In this document: positions 35,608 through 43,838 of the stretch, in pieces
Numbering within the stretch: the stretch's first letter is position 1
How the letters are laid out: the number at the start of each line of letters is the position of its first letter
Assembly: GCA_964484195.1 (NCBI GenBank)
Contig: CAZAER010000011.1
Span: 62,001 to 126,000 of the forward strand
Length of the DNA stretch: 64,000 bases
Origin: JALHOP01 sp964484195
Lineage (GTDB): Bacteria > Myxococcota > XYA12-FULL-58-9 > JALHOP01
Reading direction: 5' to 3'
The notes under the pieces: generated by a model
The model's database searches: none
What the model was told of the DNA's origin: nothing
Seen by the model: only the letters and a program-made list of their open reading frames with translations
Position numbers and translations under genes: made by a program

Positions 35608-38144
35608 GCGCTGACGCTGGCGCCCGCGCTGATCGAGCTCATCTCGCTTCGGGCGGAGACCAGGTCGTGGAGCCACTTTTCCCAGACGCGGATCACGGGC
35701 TCGCGCGCTTCCGCCGGAGCGTTGGGGTCGAAGCCGCCGCTGTAGCCGGTGAGGAGCTGCAGCTCGCTGAATGCGATGCGCTGCACGTGTGGGCTCTGAT
35801 GGCGCAGGCTCGCGACCAGCCAGCTCTCGCGGGGACGGTTGTAGCTCGCCTGCCACCACTCGGCCCAGCGGGCGACGTCACGGCCGTGCGCCTGGGCGCA
35901 GATGACCGCTAAAGCAGACGCAGCCGCGGACGCGAGCTCGGGCTGCGGTGATACCACCAGCGGAATGAGTGAGGGTACGGCGCGGGGATCGCGAAGCTGC
36001 CCGAGCACCTGCACCGTGGTCACCTGGACCTCGTAGACCGGGACCTTGAGCTGCTCGCGCAGGCTCTGGAGGATACGCGCGTAGCCGGGCTCGCGGGTGT
36101 AGGAGCGTAGCGCGTCAGCCGCGAGGAACCGGTTGCGCGGCTCGGTGTCGTAGAGGCGTCGGGCCAGAGCTTCGAGGGCCGGCGGATAGGGCGTGACCAG
36201 CAGCATGTAGATGGCGAAGAGCCGCTGCGTGCGGTCGGCGCTGTCCAGATGGCCGAGCACGACCGGCACTGCGTCGCCGCCGCGCGCGACCAACAAGGCG
36301 AGCAAGCCCGAGCATTCGGCGAGCGGCGGCAGGGTTTGATCGGGAGCGAATGGATCGATCAGCAGCTTGCCGGGGAATCGGGCGCGTAGGCTGTCGTCGA
36401 GGACGGTGCCGTACGGCAAGAGACCGCCGATGGCTGCGAGACGCGCCTCGGGGTCGAGGGCGTCGAGCCCGTCGAGCAACATCTCGCGGGGATCGAGGCT
36501 CTGGCCGGCAACTTCGATGTTGGCCTGGGCGGCGGCGGCAGTGCCGAGCGGCGCCGACAGCGACGGAGCCTTGCGGGCCTCGGCGATGACGTCGTCCCAG
36601 GTCACCGCGGGCGGCGCGACCGCATCGAGCGATGCTGGCTCGGGAAGAGGTGCCGCCTCGGTCTGGACGGTCTCGACCAACACGTCTTCCCAGCCGGACA
36701 CCGCGTCTTCCGGGCTCTCGCGATCGATGTCCGCGAAAGCGACGTAGAGACCACCTTCGTGGTGATCCGGCGCTTGCGTCATGGCTTCGATGGCATCGTC
36801 GCCGACGATCTCGGGGATCTCTTGATCGGGCGCGAGCGGCGGCGTGTACATCGCCTGTTGCTGATCGCTGGTCGCGTCGTAGGCGTCGGGCGCGTCGTAG
36901 CTTACGGCTTCGTAGCCATCGTCCGCGCCAACGGACGGGTCTGCTTCCGCGGCAACCGGGGGCTCGCTGATGCCGGTGGCGTAGCTGACATCGGCGAAGC
37001 TCTGCTCGTCGCTGGCGCCGGGCGGCTCGACGTGCACCTGGATCTCTTCCTCGGCCATCTCGGTCTTCGGTGCAGGTGGAACCAGCATCGCCTTGCGGCG
37101 CCGGATGAGATTTTCGAAGCACAAACCGACCCGATGGGTCAGCAGCAGCACCCCCGAGACGCGGCGAGCAAGGACGCCTCGCGTGCCGTTGTCGGCGTAG
37201 AGGATTCCGACCAGGCGTCCGCCAACGCTGAGCGGGGCGACGAAGGCAGTCCGCGGCGGCGTACGGCCGAGGTCCTGCAAGAGCTTGAGGTTCGCAGGGG
37301 TCTGGGGAATCGGTCCCAAGTAGTGCCCGCGCGTCTGTTGGACCGTGGCTAGCACCGAGGGGATGGAGAGGGGCAGCGATAGGCGCGCCACGCGTTGGGT
37401 CGCGTTGGGATCGGTGCTTCGCCAGCCGTCGATGCGGTCGCCGTGCACCAAGAAGAGGGACACGAACTCGAAGGTCCCGAGAGCGATCTCGAGGAGAATC
37501 TCGACTACGCTATCGCGGTCATTTGCCGAATCGAGACGCGCCAAGAGCCCCGCGACGTCGGGGCCGCCTCGTCTGGTTTCGCCACGGGCTCTGCCTGGGC
37601 GGATACGCGATGCCGGCAAGCCCCACGACAACATGTGATCGATGGGAGCGGGCTCGTAGAGAGGTGTCGGAGGAGCGCCGTCGAGGCGGGTCAAGAGCGC
37701 GGCGAAGCGCGGCAACAAGCCGACGCCGTAGACCCGGTGCATGGCGTAGTGCATGCGCGCTTCGCTGGTGATGGTGCTCGAGGGGTGCAAGCGCAGGCGC
37801 TCGCGGATGCGCGCGAACAGATCTTCATCGGATGCGGTGTTCACCAGCACGCCGAGATTGCCGCCGACCAGACGATACGGCACGAGTCGATAGGTCTCCG
37901 CGAACACCAGCGGGAAGATGCGCGGGATGTGCGGCTCGATGGCGTCGATGTCGCTCTTGTCGCCGGTGGGCATGCGGTACGCCTCACCGAGCGCGCGCAA
38001 CACCGTGACCTCGGGGACTCCGAGCTCGAGCAGATTGGTGTCGAGGCTGCCGCCGTGAACGACTTGACGTCGCGCCGCCTCGTCGATGTCGGCAGCCGAC
38101 ACCAAGTGCTCGCCGAGCAGGGCTTGAACGAGCTGTTGCGACAT
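35604..38144 (-). CDS. MshEN-GAF-HEAT repeat protein, unknown function
   Basis: 846 residues. Residues about 1-145 match an MshEN (T2SSE N-terminal) domain: QALLGEHLVSAADIDEAARRQ, then SLDTNLLELGV and TVLRALGEAYRMP. MshEN domains can bind c-di-GMP. Residues about 200-345 look like a GAF domain (VVEILLEIALGTFEFVSLFLV, FVAPLSVGGRLVGILYADN). A disordered acidic linker (about 355-540) leads to HEAT-like helices (about 590-800; EALARRLYDTEPRNRFLAADAL). There is no ATPase or output enzyme domain, so it looks like a signalling scaffold. It starts 24 bases after the GltJ-like stop and is coupled to the MobA-like gene downstream. Confidence 0.82.
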   Translation of the reverse strand: MSQQLVQALLGEHLVSAADIDEAARRQVVHGGSLDTNLLELGVPEVTVLRALGEAYRMPTGDKSDIDAIEPHIPRIFPLVFAETYRLVPYRLVGGNLGVLVNTASDEDLFARIRERLRLHPSSTITSEARMHYAMHRVYGVGLLPRFAALLTRLDGAPPTPLYEPAPIDHMLSWGLPASRIRPGRARGETRRGGPDVAGLLARLDSANDRDSVVEILLEIALGTFEFVSLFLVHGDRIDGWRSTDPNATQRVARLSLPLSIPSVLATVQQTRGHYLGPIPQTPANLKLLQDLGRTPPRTAFVAPLSVGGRLVGILYADNGTRGVLARRVSGVLLLTHRVGLCFENLIRRRKAMLVPPAPKTEMAEEEIQVHVEPPGASDEQSFADVSYATGISEPPVAAEADPSVGADDGYEAVSYDAPDAYDATSDQQQAMYTPPLAPDQEIPEIVGDDAIEAMTQAPDHHEGGLYVAFADIDRESPEDAVSGWEDVLVETVQTEAAPLPEPASLDAVAPPAVTWDDVIAEARKAPSLSAPLGTAAAAQANIEVAGQSLDPREMLLDGLDALDPEARLAAIGGLLPYGTVLDDSLRARFPGKLLIDPFAPDQTLPPLAECSGLLALLVARGGDAVPVVLGHLDSADRTQRLFAIYMLLVTPYPPALEALARRLYDTEPRNRFLAADALRSYTREPGYARILQSLREQLKVPVYEVQVTTVQVLGQLRDPRAVPSLIPLVVSPQPELASAAASALAVICAQAHGRDVARWAEWWQASYNRPRESWLVASLRHQSPHVQRIAFSELQLLTGYSGGFDPNAPAEAREPVIRVWEKWLHDLVSARSEMSSISAGASVSA

Positions 38145-38168
38145 GAGCGGTGTTGAACCCTCGCCTTG

Positions 38169-40184
38169 CTAGAACGCCGACTGCAGGACGTATGGGAAGA
38201 CCACGGTCACCGGCTGGCCAGTGAACTTCGGGAACTTCCAGGTCTTCACGCGACGCACGGTGCATTGGCCCATGGTGGACGTCTTGAATTGGGCGGTGTT
38301 GATGTCGGCGCCGGTGACGTCTCCCGATGGATCGATGGTGAGCTGCACCTCCATCTTGCCGGCGAGCTTCTCGCCCTTACGCGCGGCCTCGGCGTAGCAA
38401 AGCTTCATCGACGTGTTGTTGTCGTTGACCACCTTGTAGATGGCGTCTTGGGTGAGGCCTTCCGGTAGGTTCGGCGTCTGGATCGAGTCGGGCGCGGCGA
38501 GCTTCACGTTCGCCTCTTGCTTGTCCTTGTCGTTGAAGAGCTGCTCCGCCATGGCGTGCTCGTCGGGCGCTCCGGTCGTGCCCTCCGGCGGCTTGGCCTC
38601 GCCCGGCTCTTTGGGCTCGTCCGTCGTTTTGGTCTCGTGTTTCTCGACCTTCTCGTGTTTGGGAGCGTTCTCGCCCTGGTTGCTGCGGTCGAGGAGCTTG
38701 CGGCGCAGACTTTCGAGCTGGGCGCGCTTCTTCGGATCGAGGTCTTCGGCAGCGAGCTTGTTCTCTGTCCGCTCTAGCGCACGGTCGACGTTGGGGTCTT
38801 CGACGCCGGCGACGTCGTAAACCGCACCCATACCGGGCAAGACGATGAGGCCACGCATGTCCATGACGATGAAACCGCAAACGAGCAGCAGCACCACCGT
38901 GGTGATGACCGCCGCGATACGGTTGTTGCGGCGCTTCTTGTAGATGCCGGCGGTCGCCATGTAGACGCGGGTCGAATCGCCCGGCGGCTTGTCGAGATAG
39001 TTCGGATCGTCAGTGAGATGCTCCATGCCCGAGTCATCGTCGACGGGGAGCGGCCGCTGGCTGCTGACGTCATCGAAGAGGCCCAAGCCGTGGTCGCCGG
39101 TCGCGTCTTGGTGGCCAAGCGGGGTGACGCCGCCGAGGTCGTCGGTGGGACGCTTCGGCGCTTCGTCGATGATCTCGATGCCTTCTTGCAGCTGCACCGT
39201 CTCGGCACGACGCGAGCCACCGCCGGGAGGTGTGCCCATCACCGACGCGGCGAGAGCGGCGACCGCCGGATCGCTGACGACCATCGTCTCCGCCTTGTAG
39301 AAGCCCTGCGGCTCGTCTTCGGCGACGGTGATCTCTTCGTTGGCAAGCAGGGGCTCGGAGGCACCGGGCTCGCCGTTCATGATCGAGGTGGGCTCTTCGA
39401 AAATACCGCTCGAGATCTCTTCGAGCTCGGTGAGGGTGATGTCGTCCGTGGGACGGCGGGCGGCGTCCTTCGCGCTGCCCTGCGCCGCGGCACGCTCCAT
39501 GGCGTATTCGGTCACCGAGGGCTCGATCCTCGCCGAGCCACCGGCGGGCGTCTGGCTGCCAGCAGGCGCGGTAGCCGCCGCGAAGCGACCGACGCTTCCC
39601 AAGCGCTCCCAGTTGCCCATGCCGCTCTTCCACAAGAAGGTGCGGCGATCGATCTCGTTGCGCGACAACATCGCGTCCACGTTCGATGCGGTCATCGGAC
39701 CGCGCTGCTTGCCGGCGATGAGCACGAACCACTCGGCGGCCTCGCCCGAGGAATCGGCCTGGATCGGCCGAGCGTCTTCAGGCTCGGCTTGAACGACATC
39801 GCCTTCGGCGGCTGCCGCGCGTAGCAGATTGATCTGCTCGACCGAGACGATGCGGGTCGCCTCGCCGCCATCGTCCCCGTAGCTCACGTCGGGGCGATTC
39901 GCTGCTTGCATGCCGACCTTCGTCGGCTGTGTCGATTGATCGCGGAGCTTGTTGATCTCGGCGACGGAGGCGATGCGCGTGGTCTCGACCGGCTCGAGGC
40001 TTCGGGTCGCCGGCAGCGGCGCAGCAGCACCTTCGAGGATCTGAGCTTGGTCGCCGCCGTCCTTGCGGCGCAGGCGCACCACGTTGCCGCAGGTCTTGCA
40101 GGGAAACTTCAAGACCTTTCCCGGCGGCACCTTGTCGTCGGAGATGGAATAGCGCGTGTTGCACTTGGGACAGGCGAATTTCAC
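38169..40184 (-). CDS. GltJ/AgmX-like protein: zinc ribbon, GYF, membrane span, TonB-like C-terminus
   Basis: 671 residues. Residues 1-40 are an MJ0042-type zinc ribbon (CPKC at 5-8, CKTC at 29-32). A GYF_2-like domain lies about 150-200 (EWFVLIAGKQRGPMTASNV, FLWKSGMGNWERL). One membrane helix is about 417-437. The periplasmic part has a charged coiled linker and an AgmX/TonB-like C-terminus (NNTSMKLCYAEAARKGEKLAGKMEV, TVRRVKTWKFP). This domain order is that of GltJ (AgmX), a trans-envelope focal-adhesion protein of myxobacterial gliding. Two copies of an RIxSVxxINxLR motif sit in the cytoplasmic linker (about 70-81 and 110-121). The start ATGA overlaps the upstream stop. Confidence 0.85.
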   Translation of the reverse strand: MKFACPKCNTRYSISDDKVPPGKVLKFPCKTCGNVVRLRRKDGGDQAQILEGAAAPLPATRSLEPVETTRIASVAEINKLRDQSTQPTKVGMQAANRPDVSYGDDGGEATRIVSVEQINLLRAAAAEGDVVQAEPEDARPIQADSSGEAAEWFVLIAGKQRGPMTASNVDAMLSRNEIDRRTFLWKSGMGNWERLGSVGRFAAATAPAGSQTPAGGSARIEPSVTEYAMERAAAQGSAKDAARRPTDDITLTELEEISSGIFEEPTSIMNGEPGASEPLLANEEITVAEDEPQGFYKAETMVVSDPAVAALAASVMGTPPGGGSRRAETVQLQEGIEIIDEAPKRPTDDLGGVTPLGHQDATGDHGLGLFDDVSSQRPLPVDDDSGMEHLTDDPNYLDKPPGDSTRVYMATAGIYKKRRNNRIAAVITTVVLLLVCGFIVMDMRGLIVLPGMGAVYDVAGVEDPNVDRALERTENKLAAEDLDPKKRAQLESLRRKLLDRSNQGENAPKHEKVEKHETKTTDEPKEPGEAKPPEGTTGAPDEHAMAEQLFNDKDKQEANVKLAAPDSIQTPNLPEGLTQDAIYKVVNDNNTSMKLCYAEAARKGEKLAGKMEVQLTIDPSGDVTGADINTAQFKTSTMGQCTVRRVKTWKFPKFTGQPVTVVFPYVLQSAF

Positions 40185-41563
40185 AGGATGCTCACCAGGT
40201 ACTGTTTGATCTGCTCACGCACTTCGGGGGTCGGTGCCGCCGCAAGCGAGCGCTCCCACATTTCTACAGCCTTATTGCGAAAGCCACGTGCTTGATAGAG
40301 GAGCGCCAGATTCTTGGTTGCTGCGAAGAGCTTGGGGTCGAGCTCGACCGCCCGTTCGTAGTGATATATCGCCTGAAAGACCTTCTGGTCCTGCTCGAGG
40401 GTTCGCCCCAGCATGAACTGGATCTTCGCGGAGAAGGGCTCGGCGGTCTCGGCGGCGCGTAGCTCGTCGAGCGCGGTGCGGTAGTCTTTGCTTTGGTAGG
40501 CTTCCACGCCAGCGGCGTAGTGAGCGAGAGCTTCGGCGCCGAGATCGTCGCCGGCCGCCATGGTCGACTTGCCGGTGGCCAGGAGCTCCCCGGCGACACG
40601 GCGCAGCTCGCTGATGCGGAAGGGCTTCTCGAGGAACGCATCCGCCTTGTAGGTGGCCTTGATGTCTTCGGCGATGCGCCAACCGCGATAGATGGCCGAG
40701 ATCATCAGCACCGGCGTCGCGCCGAAGCGTTTGCTCTCCTTGATCTTGCGGCAGATCTCGAACCCGTGGACCTCGGGCAACATGGCATCGAGCACGACGA
40801 GGTCGGGCCGCACGGTCTTGATGAGCTGGAGAGCTTCGACGCCGCGCGCCGAGGCCGTCACGTCACCGCCGAGGCTCCGTAGGGTATCGACGAGCAGCCG
40901 CTGGATGTCGGGATCGTCTTCGACGACGAGGATGCGCTTCCCCGAGGCGGGCTTGCCGGGGGCGCCGGCGAGCATTTCTGCCCGTGGACGGGTGGTTTCG
41001 ATGATGTCGCTGGCTTCCGCCTCGAGCACGTCGTCGACCTCGATGATGGCGACGGGCTCGGCGGCGAGCGGCGTGACGATGGGGAGCGGCTCGTTGGGAT
41101 TGCGCGCGAGCGAGCCTTTGTAAGGAGCTTGTGGGTTGCGATACGCGGCGACGACTGCTTCCTGGATGCGCATCTGCAGCGCTACGTACGCGATAACGGA
41201 CAGACCGGTAACGAAGCTCACTTCGTCACGCACCCGCTGGTCGTTGGGTGCGGTCATGGCGACGACGAGACTCGGCCCTTCGATGCGGATGGGCATGATG
41301 CCCTCGCGCTGTGCCACCGACAGGGGAATGCGTTGCAGGACCGCCGGTTGGACGGTGATCCGGGTCAGGTCGATGCCGGGCACTCCGACGTGAGTTGCCA
41401 AAGCGGACAAGGCGGTTTGTTCGTCGACGAGCGCGCCGCGCACCGCGGCGGACAAGAATCTCAGACCGCTGCCTGCGCGTGAGGACTCTATGACGTCGGC
41501 CGTCGCCGCATCGATGAGGCCGTGGGTGACCATGAGGTCACCTATCCGGGGACGGTCCGGCAT
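40181..41563 (-). CDS. MshEN-receiver-TPR signalling protein
   Basis: 460 residues. Residues about 1-145 form an MshEN domain (RIGDLMVTHGLIDAATADVI, ALATHVGVPGIDL), a candidate c-di-GMP sensor. Residues about 208-330 form a receiver domain: RILVVEDDPDI, phospho-acceptor Asp about 259 in LVVLDAMLPEVHG, and LEKPFRISELRRV. Residues about 345-460 are TPR-like helices (ALAHYAAGVEAYQSKDYRTAL; IYHYERAVELDPKLFAATKNL). It is the first gene of the GltJ-like unit, coupled to it by ATGA, and probably feeds phosphorylation and second-messenger input into the trans-envelope protein. No cognate kinase is adjacent. Confidence 0.85.
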   Translation of the reverse strand: MPDRPRIGDLMVTHGLIDAATADVIESSRAGSGLRFLSAAVRGALVDEQTALSALATHVGVPGIDLTRITVQPAVLQRIPLSVAQREGIMPIRIEGPSLVVAMTAPNDQRVRDEVSFVTGLSVIAYVALQMRIQEAVVAAYRNPQAPYKGSLARNPNEPLPIVTPLAAEPVAIIEVDDVLEAEASDIIETTRPRAEMLAGAPGKPASGKRILVVEDDPDIQRLLVDTLRSLGGDVTASARGVEALQLIKTVRPDLVVLDAMLPEVHGFEICRKIKESKRFGATPVLMISAIYRGWRIAEDIKATYKADAFLEKPFRISELRRVAGELLATGKSTMAAGDDLGAEALAHYAAGVEAYQSKDYRTALDELRAAETAEPFSAKIQFMLGRTLEQDQKVFQAIYHYERAVELDPKLFAATKNLALLYQARGFRNKAVEMWERSLAAAPTPEVREQIKQYLVSIL

Positions 41564-41623
41564 GACGATGGCACGATAGTAGCCCTGCCATATCGTGTGA
41601 GCAAGAAACGCAGCCGCGCGCGA

Positions 41624-42244
41624 CTAGAAGGGAATATCGCGCGGATCCGGCAGCTTGAACGGCTCGCCCGGCGTGCCTGGGTCGTCGGGCACCGCAAACG
41701 GACCTTGGACCGAGGGGGCGGCAACGCGCGGCTGGAAGCTCGTGTACATGCCATTGAGCTCACCGGCGTATTGCTGCGCCTGGGGCTCGAAGCACTCGAA
41801 ATAGAGGGAGTACGCCTCGGTTCCGATGATCACGAAGATTTGCTCGATGAGGCGCGGGTACTGCAGGTTCCCCTGGAAGGCATAGGTGGCGATCACCGAC
41901 GCCGCCGGTTGGCCGGCGAGGGCGACGTCGCGCTTCTGCATGACCTGAAAGCGCGGGAGGCGCGAAAGGCGCTGATCGATGGCATTCAGCACCAGCTGCC
42001 GTGGGCGCGCCTCCGCCGGGACGACGAACTTGCGCACGATGAGGGTGGCGTCGCCGCCACGGAGGTTGTTCTTGAACTGGATGGCGTTGGGGTCTTTGTC
42101 GACGGTGTAAGGCGTCCAGCCGTAGGGGATGTTGATCTGGAAGAGCTGACCGGGAGCAACGAAAGGCGTGGTCGATGGTGCGCCAATGCCGTCGAGCTCG
42201 CCCGGAGTCGAAAGGAAAATGGTCAGGAGGGCTGCTGCAATCAT
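41624..42244 (-). CDS. Exported protein of unknown function
   Basis: 206 residues. A short N-terminal hydrophobic stretch (IAAALLTIFLST) suggests export. The body is alpha/beta with a Pro- and Gly-rich tail (VPDDPGTPGEPFKLPDPRD). The layout PGQLFQINIPYGWTPY, then VDKDPNAIQFKNN, then a strand-rich middle ending YFECFEPQAQQYAGELNGMYTSFQ resembles the PsbP/DcrB-like fold, but this is tentative. The start ATGA overlaps the birA stop, making it the last gene of the pilZ-hsp70, nadC, birA unit; 60 bases separate it from the next leftward gene. Confidence 0.72.
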   Translation of the reverse strand: MIAAALLTIFLSTPGELDGIGAPSTTPFVAPGQLFQINIPYGWTPYTVDKDPNAIQFKNNLRGGDATLIVRKFVVPAEARPRQLVLNAIDQRLSRLPRFQVMQKRDVALAGQPAASVIATYAFQGNLQYPRLIEQIFVIIGTEAYSLYFECFEPQAQQYAGELNGMYTSFQPRVAAPSVQGPFAVPDDPGTPGEPFKLPDPRDIPF

Positions 42245-42990
42245 CGCCGTACTCGCTCGACCTCGCCGGCACGCACTTCCGTGATGCCACTGTTAGTTTC
42301 AACGCACAGCTCGCCTCGGGCATTCACACCCCGGGCCTTGCCCGTGAGCTGCGTTCCATCCGTCGCCGCCACTCGAACGTCACTGTCCTTCAAAGCGTCG
42401 AGGTCTGCATAGATATCGGTAAGCTTCGAGAAACCGTGAGCTTTCCACTGATCGTACCATGTGGCCAGGGCGTTCATCAGCACCTTGGAAGTGTACACCA
42501 CGAGGCCCTCGGCGGGCTCTTGGGGGGCTTCGGCGTGGTCCAAAAGGCCGGTGTAGACCTCGGCGATTTCGGGCGGCAGGGGGCGATCTTTGGCCTTCGT
42601 GAGGTTCAGACCGATGCCCACGAAAACGCGTTCACCGTCGCTTTCGAGCAGGATGCCGGCGAGCTTCTTGTCGCCCACGAGCACGTCGTTCGGCCACTTG
42701 AGCCGCGCCCCGGTCGCGCCCATGCTGTGTACGCTTTTGCAGACAGCGATACCCGCGACCAACGAGAGCTCGGCAAACGTCGCGATGCGCTCGGGCGGTG
42801 GGCGCAGGATCATGGTCATCCAAACGCCGGTATCGGCGGCGGAGACCCAGGCGCGGCCATGACGTCCGCGGCCGCTGGTCTGGGTCCGGGCGAGGATCGT
42901 CGTGCCCTCCGGAGCACCCGCCTGGGCCTTCATCTTGGCCTCGAGCATGGTGGTGGGCAGGGTCGCGTGAACGATGAGATTCGGCTTCAT
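42241..42990 (-). CDS. birA: Biotin-[acetyl-CoA-carboxylase] ligase, lacking an N-terminal HTH domain
   Basis: 249 residues with the biotin-protein ligase core: QTSGRGRHGRAW (biotinyl-5-AMP loop), WMTMILRPP, LKWPNDVLVGDKKLAGILLE (catalytic Lys region) and GIGLNLT. The C-terminal SH3-like domain (ALKDSDVRVAATDGTQLTGKARGV) is present. There is no N-terminal helix-turn-helix, so it is a monofunctional class I ligase rather than a biotin repressor. It attaches biotin to carboxyl-carrier proteins. It overlaps nadC upstream and the exported protein gene downstream by ATGA. Confidence 0.95.
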   Translation of the reverse strand: MKPNLIVHATLPTTMLEAKMKAQAGAPEGTTILARTQTSGRGRHGRAWVSAADTGVWMTMILRPPPERIATFAELSLVAGIAVCKSVHSMGATGARLKWPNDVLVGDKKLAGILLESDGERVFVGIGLNLTKAKDRPLPPEIAEVYTGLLDHAEAPQEPAEGLVVYTSKVLMNALATWYDQWKAHGFSKLTDIYADLDALKDSDVRVAATDGTQLTGKARGVNARGELCVETNSGITEVRAGEVERVRR

Positions 42991-43838
42991 GGCATGTCCA
43001 GCCCGAGGTCCGCGGGGATGACACTATGCGTGAGCGCGCCCATCGAGATGCGTTGGACGTTGGTCGCCGCGAGCTCCGGGATGCGCTCGTAGGTGACGCC
43101 GCCCGAGACCTCCAGGACCGCTCGGCCGGCGACTCTGGCGACGGCTTCGCGAATGTCGGCGAGCGAAAAGTTGTCGAGCAGGATGATGTCCGCTTGGGCG
43201 GTCAGTGCTTCGTCGAGTTGGGTCAAGTCGTCGACTTCGACCTCGATCGCGAGCTTGCGCCAGGCGCGTGCCGCCTGGATGGCCTTGGTGATCGAGCCAG
43301 CCGCCGCGATGTGGTTGTCCTTGATGAGGATGGCGTCGAAAAGGCCGATGCGATGATTGCTGCAGCCGCCGATGCGCACTGCGAGCTTGTCGAGGTGACG
43401 CCAAGCGGGGAGGGTCTTGCGGGTGTCGTAAATACGCGTGGCGCTGCCGGGCGGCACGAGGCTCGCGGCACGGTGCGCGTTGGCGGCGACTCCGCACAGG
43501 CGCATCAGGAAATTGAGGAGGGTGCGCTCGGCAGTGAGCAGGGCGCGGACGTCGGCGTCGATGGTGAGGATCGTCGTACCGGCAGTCACCGCGGTGCCCT
43601 CGCCGGCAAGCGCCGTGACCTCGGCGTGAGGGTCGAAGCGCCGTAAGATCGAGAGCGCGAGCGGCCCGCCACACACCACCGTGGGTGTACGTGCCACGAC
43701 CTTCGCCTGCACCCGCTGGGGCGCCCTGAAGATCGCTTGCGTGGTCACATCCCCGGCGCCGACGTCTTCACGCAGCGCCAGGTCGACGAGCATCTGCACG
43801 TCGGCGTGGTCGAGCGCTTCTTTCCAGTCGCCGGTCAC
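42987..43838 (-). CDS. nadC: Nicotinate-nucleotide pyrophosphorylase (quinolinate phosphoribosyltransferase)
   Basis: 283 residues. Hallmarks: LREDVGAGDVTT, AERTLLNFLMRLCGVA, YDTRKTLPAWR, KLAVRIGGCSNHR, ILIKDNHI, IEVEVDDL, ILLDNF and EVSGGVTYERI. It makes nicotinate mononucleotide from quinolinate and PRPP in de novo NAD synthesis. Two positions differ from the usual consensus: DTRKT is followed by LP instead of TPG, and GGGxNHR reads GGCSNHR. nadA and nadB are not in the window. The start ATGA overlaps the stop of the pilZ-hsp70 gene and the end overlaps birA. Confidence 0.95.
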   Translation of the reverse strand: MTGDWKEALDHADVQMLVDLALREDVGAGDVTTQAIFRAPQRVQAKVVARTPTVVCGGPLALSILRRFDPHAEVTALAGEGTAVTAGTTILTIDADVRALLTAERTLLNFLMRLCGVAANAHRAASLVPPGSATRIYDTRKTLPAWRHLDKLAVRIGGCSNHRIGLFDAILIKDNHIAAAGSITKAIQAARAWRKLAIEVEVDDLTQLDEALTAQADIILLDNFSLADIREAVARVAGRAVLEVSGGVTYERIPELAATNVQRISMGALTHSVIPADLGLDMP

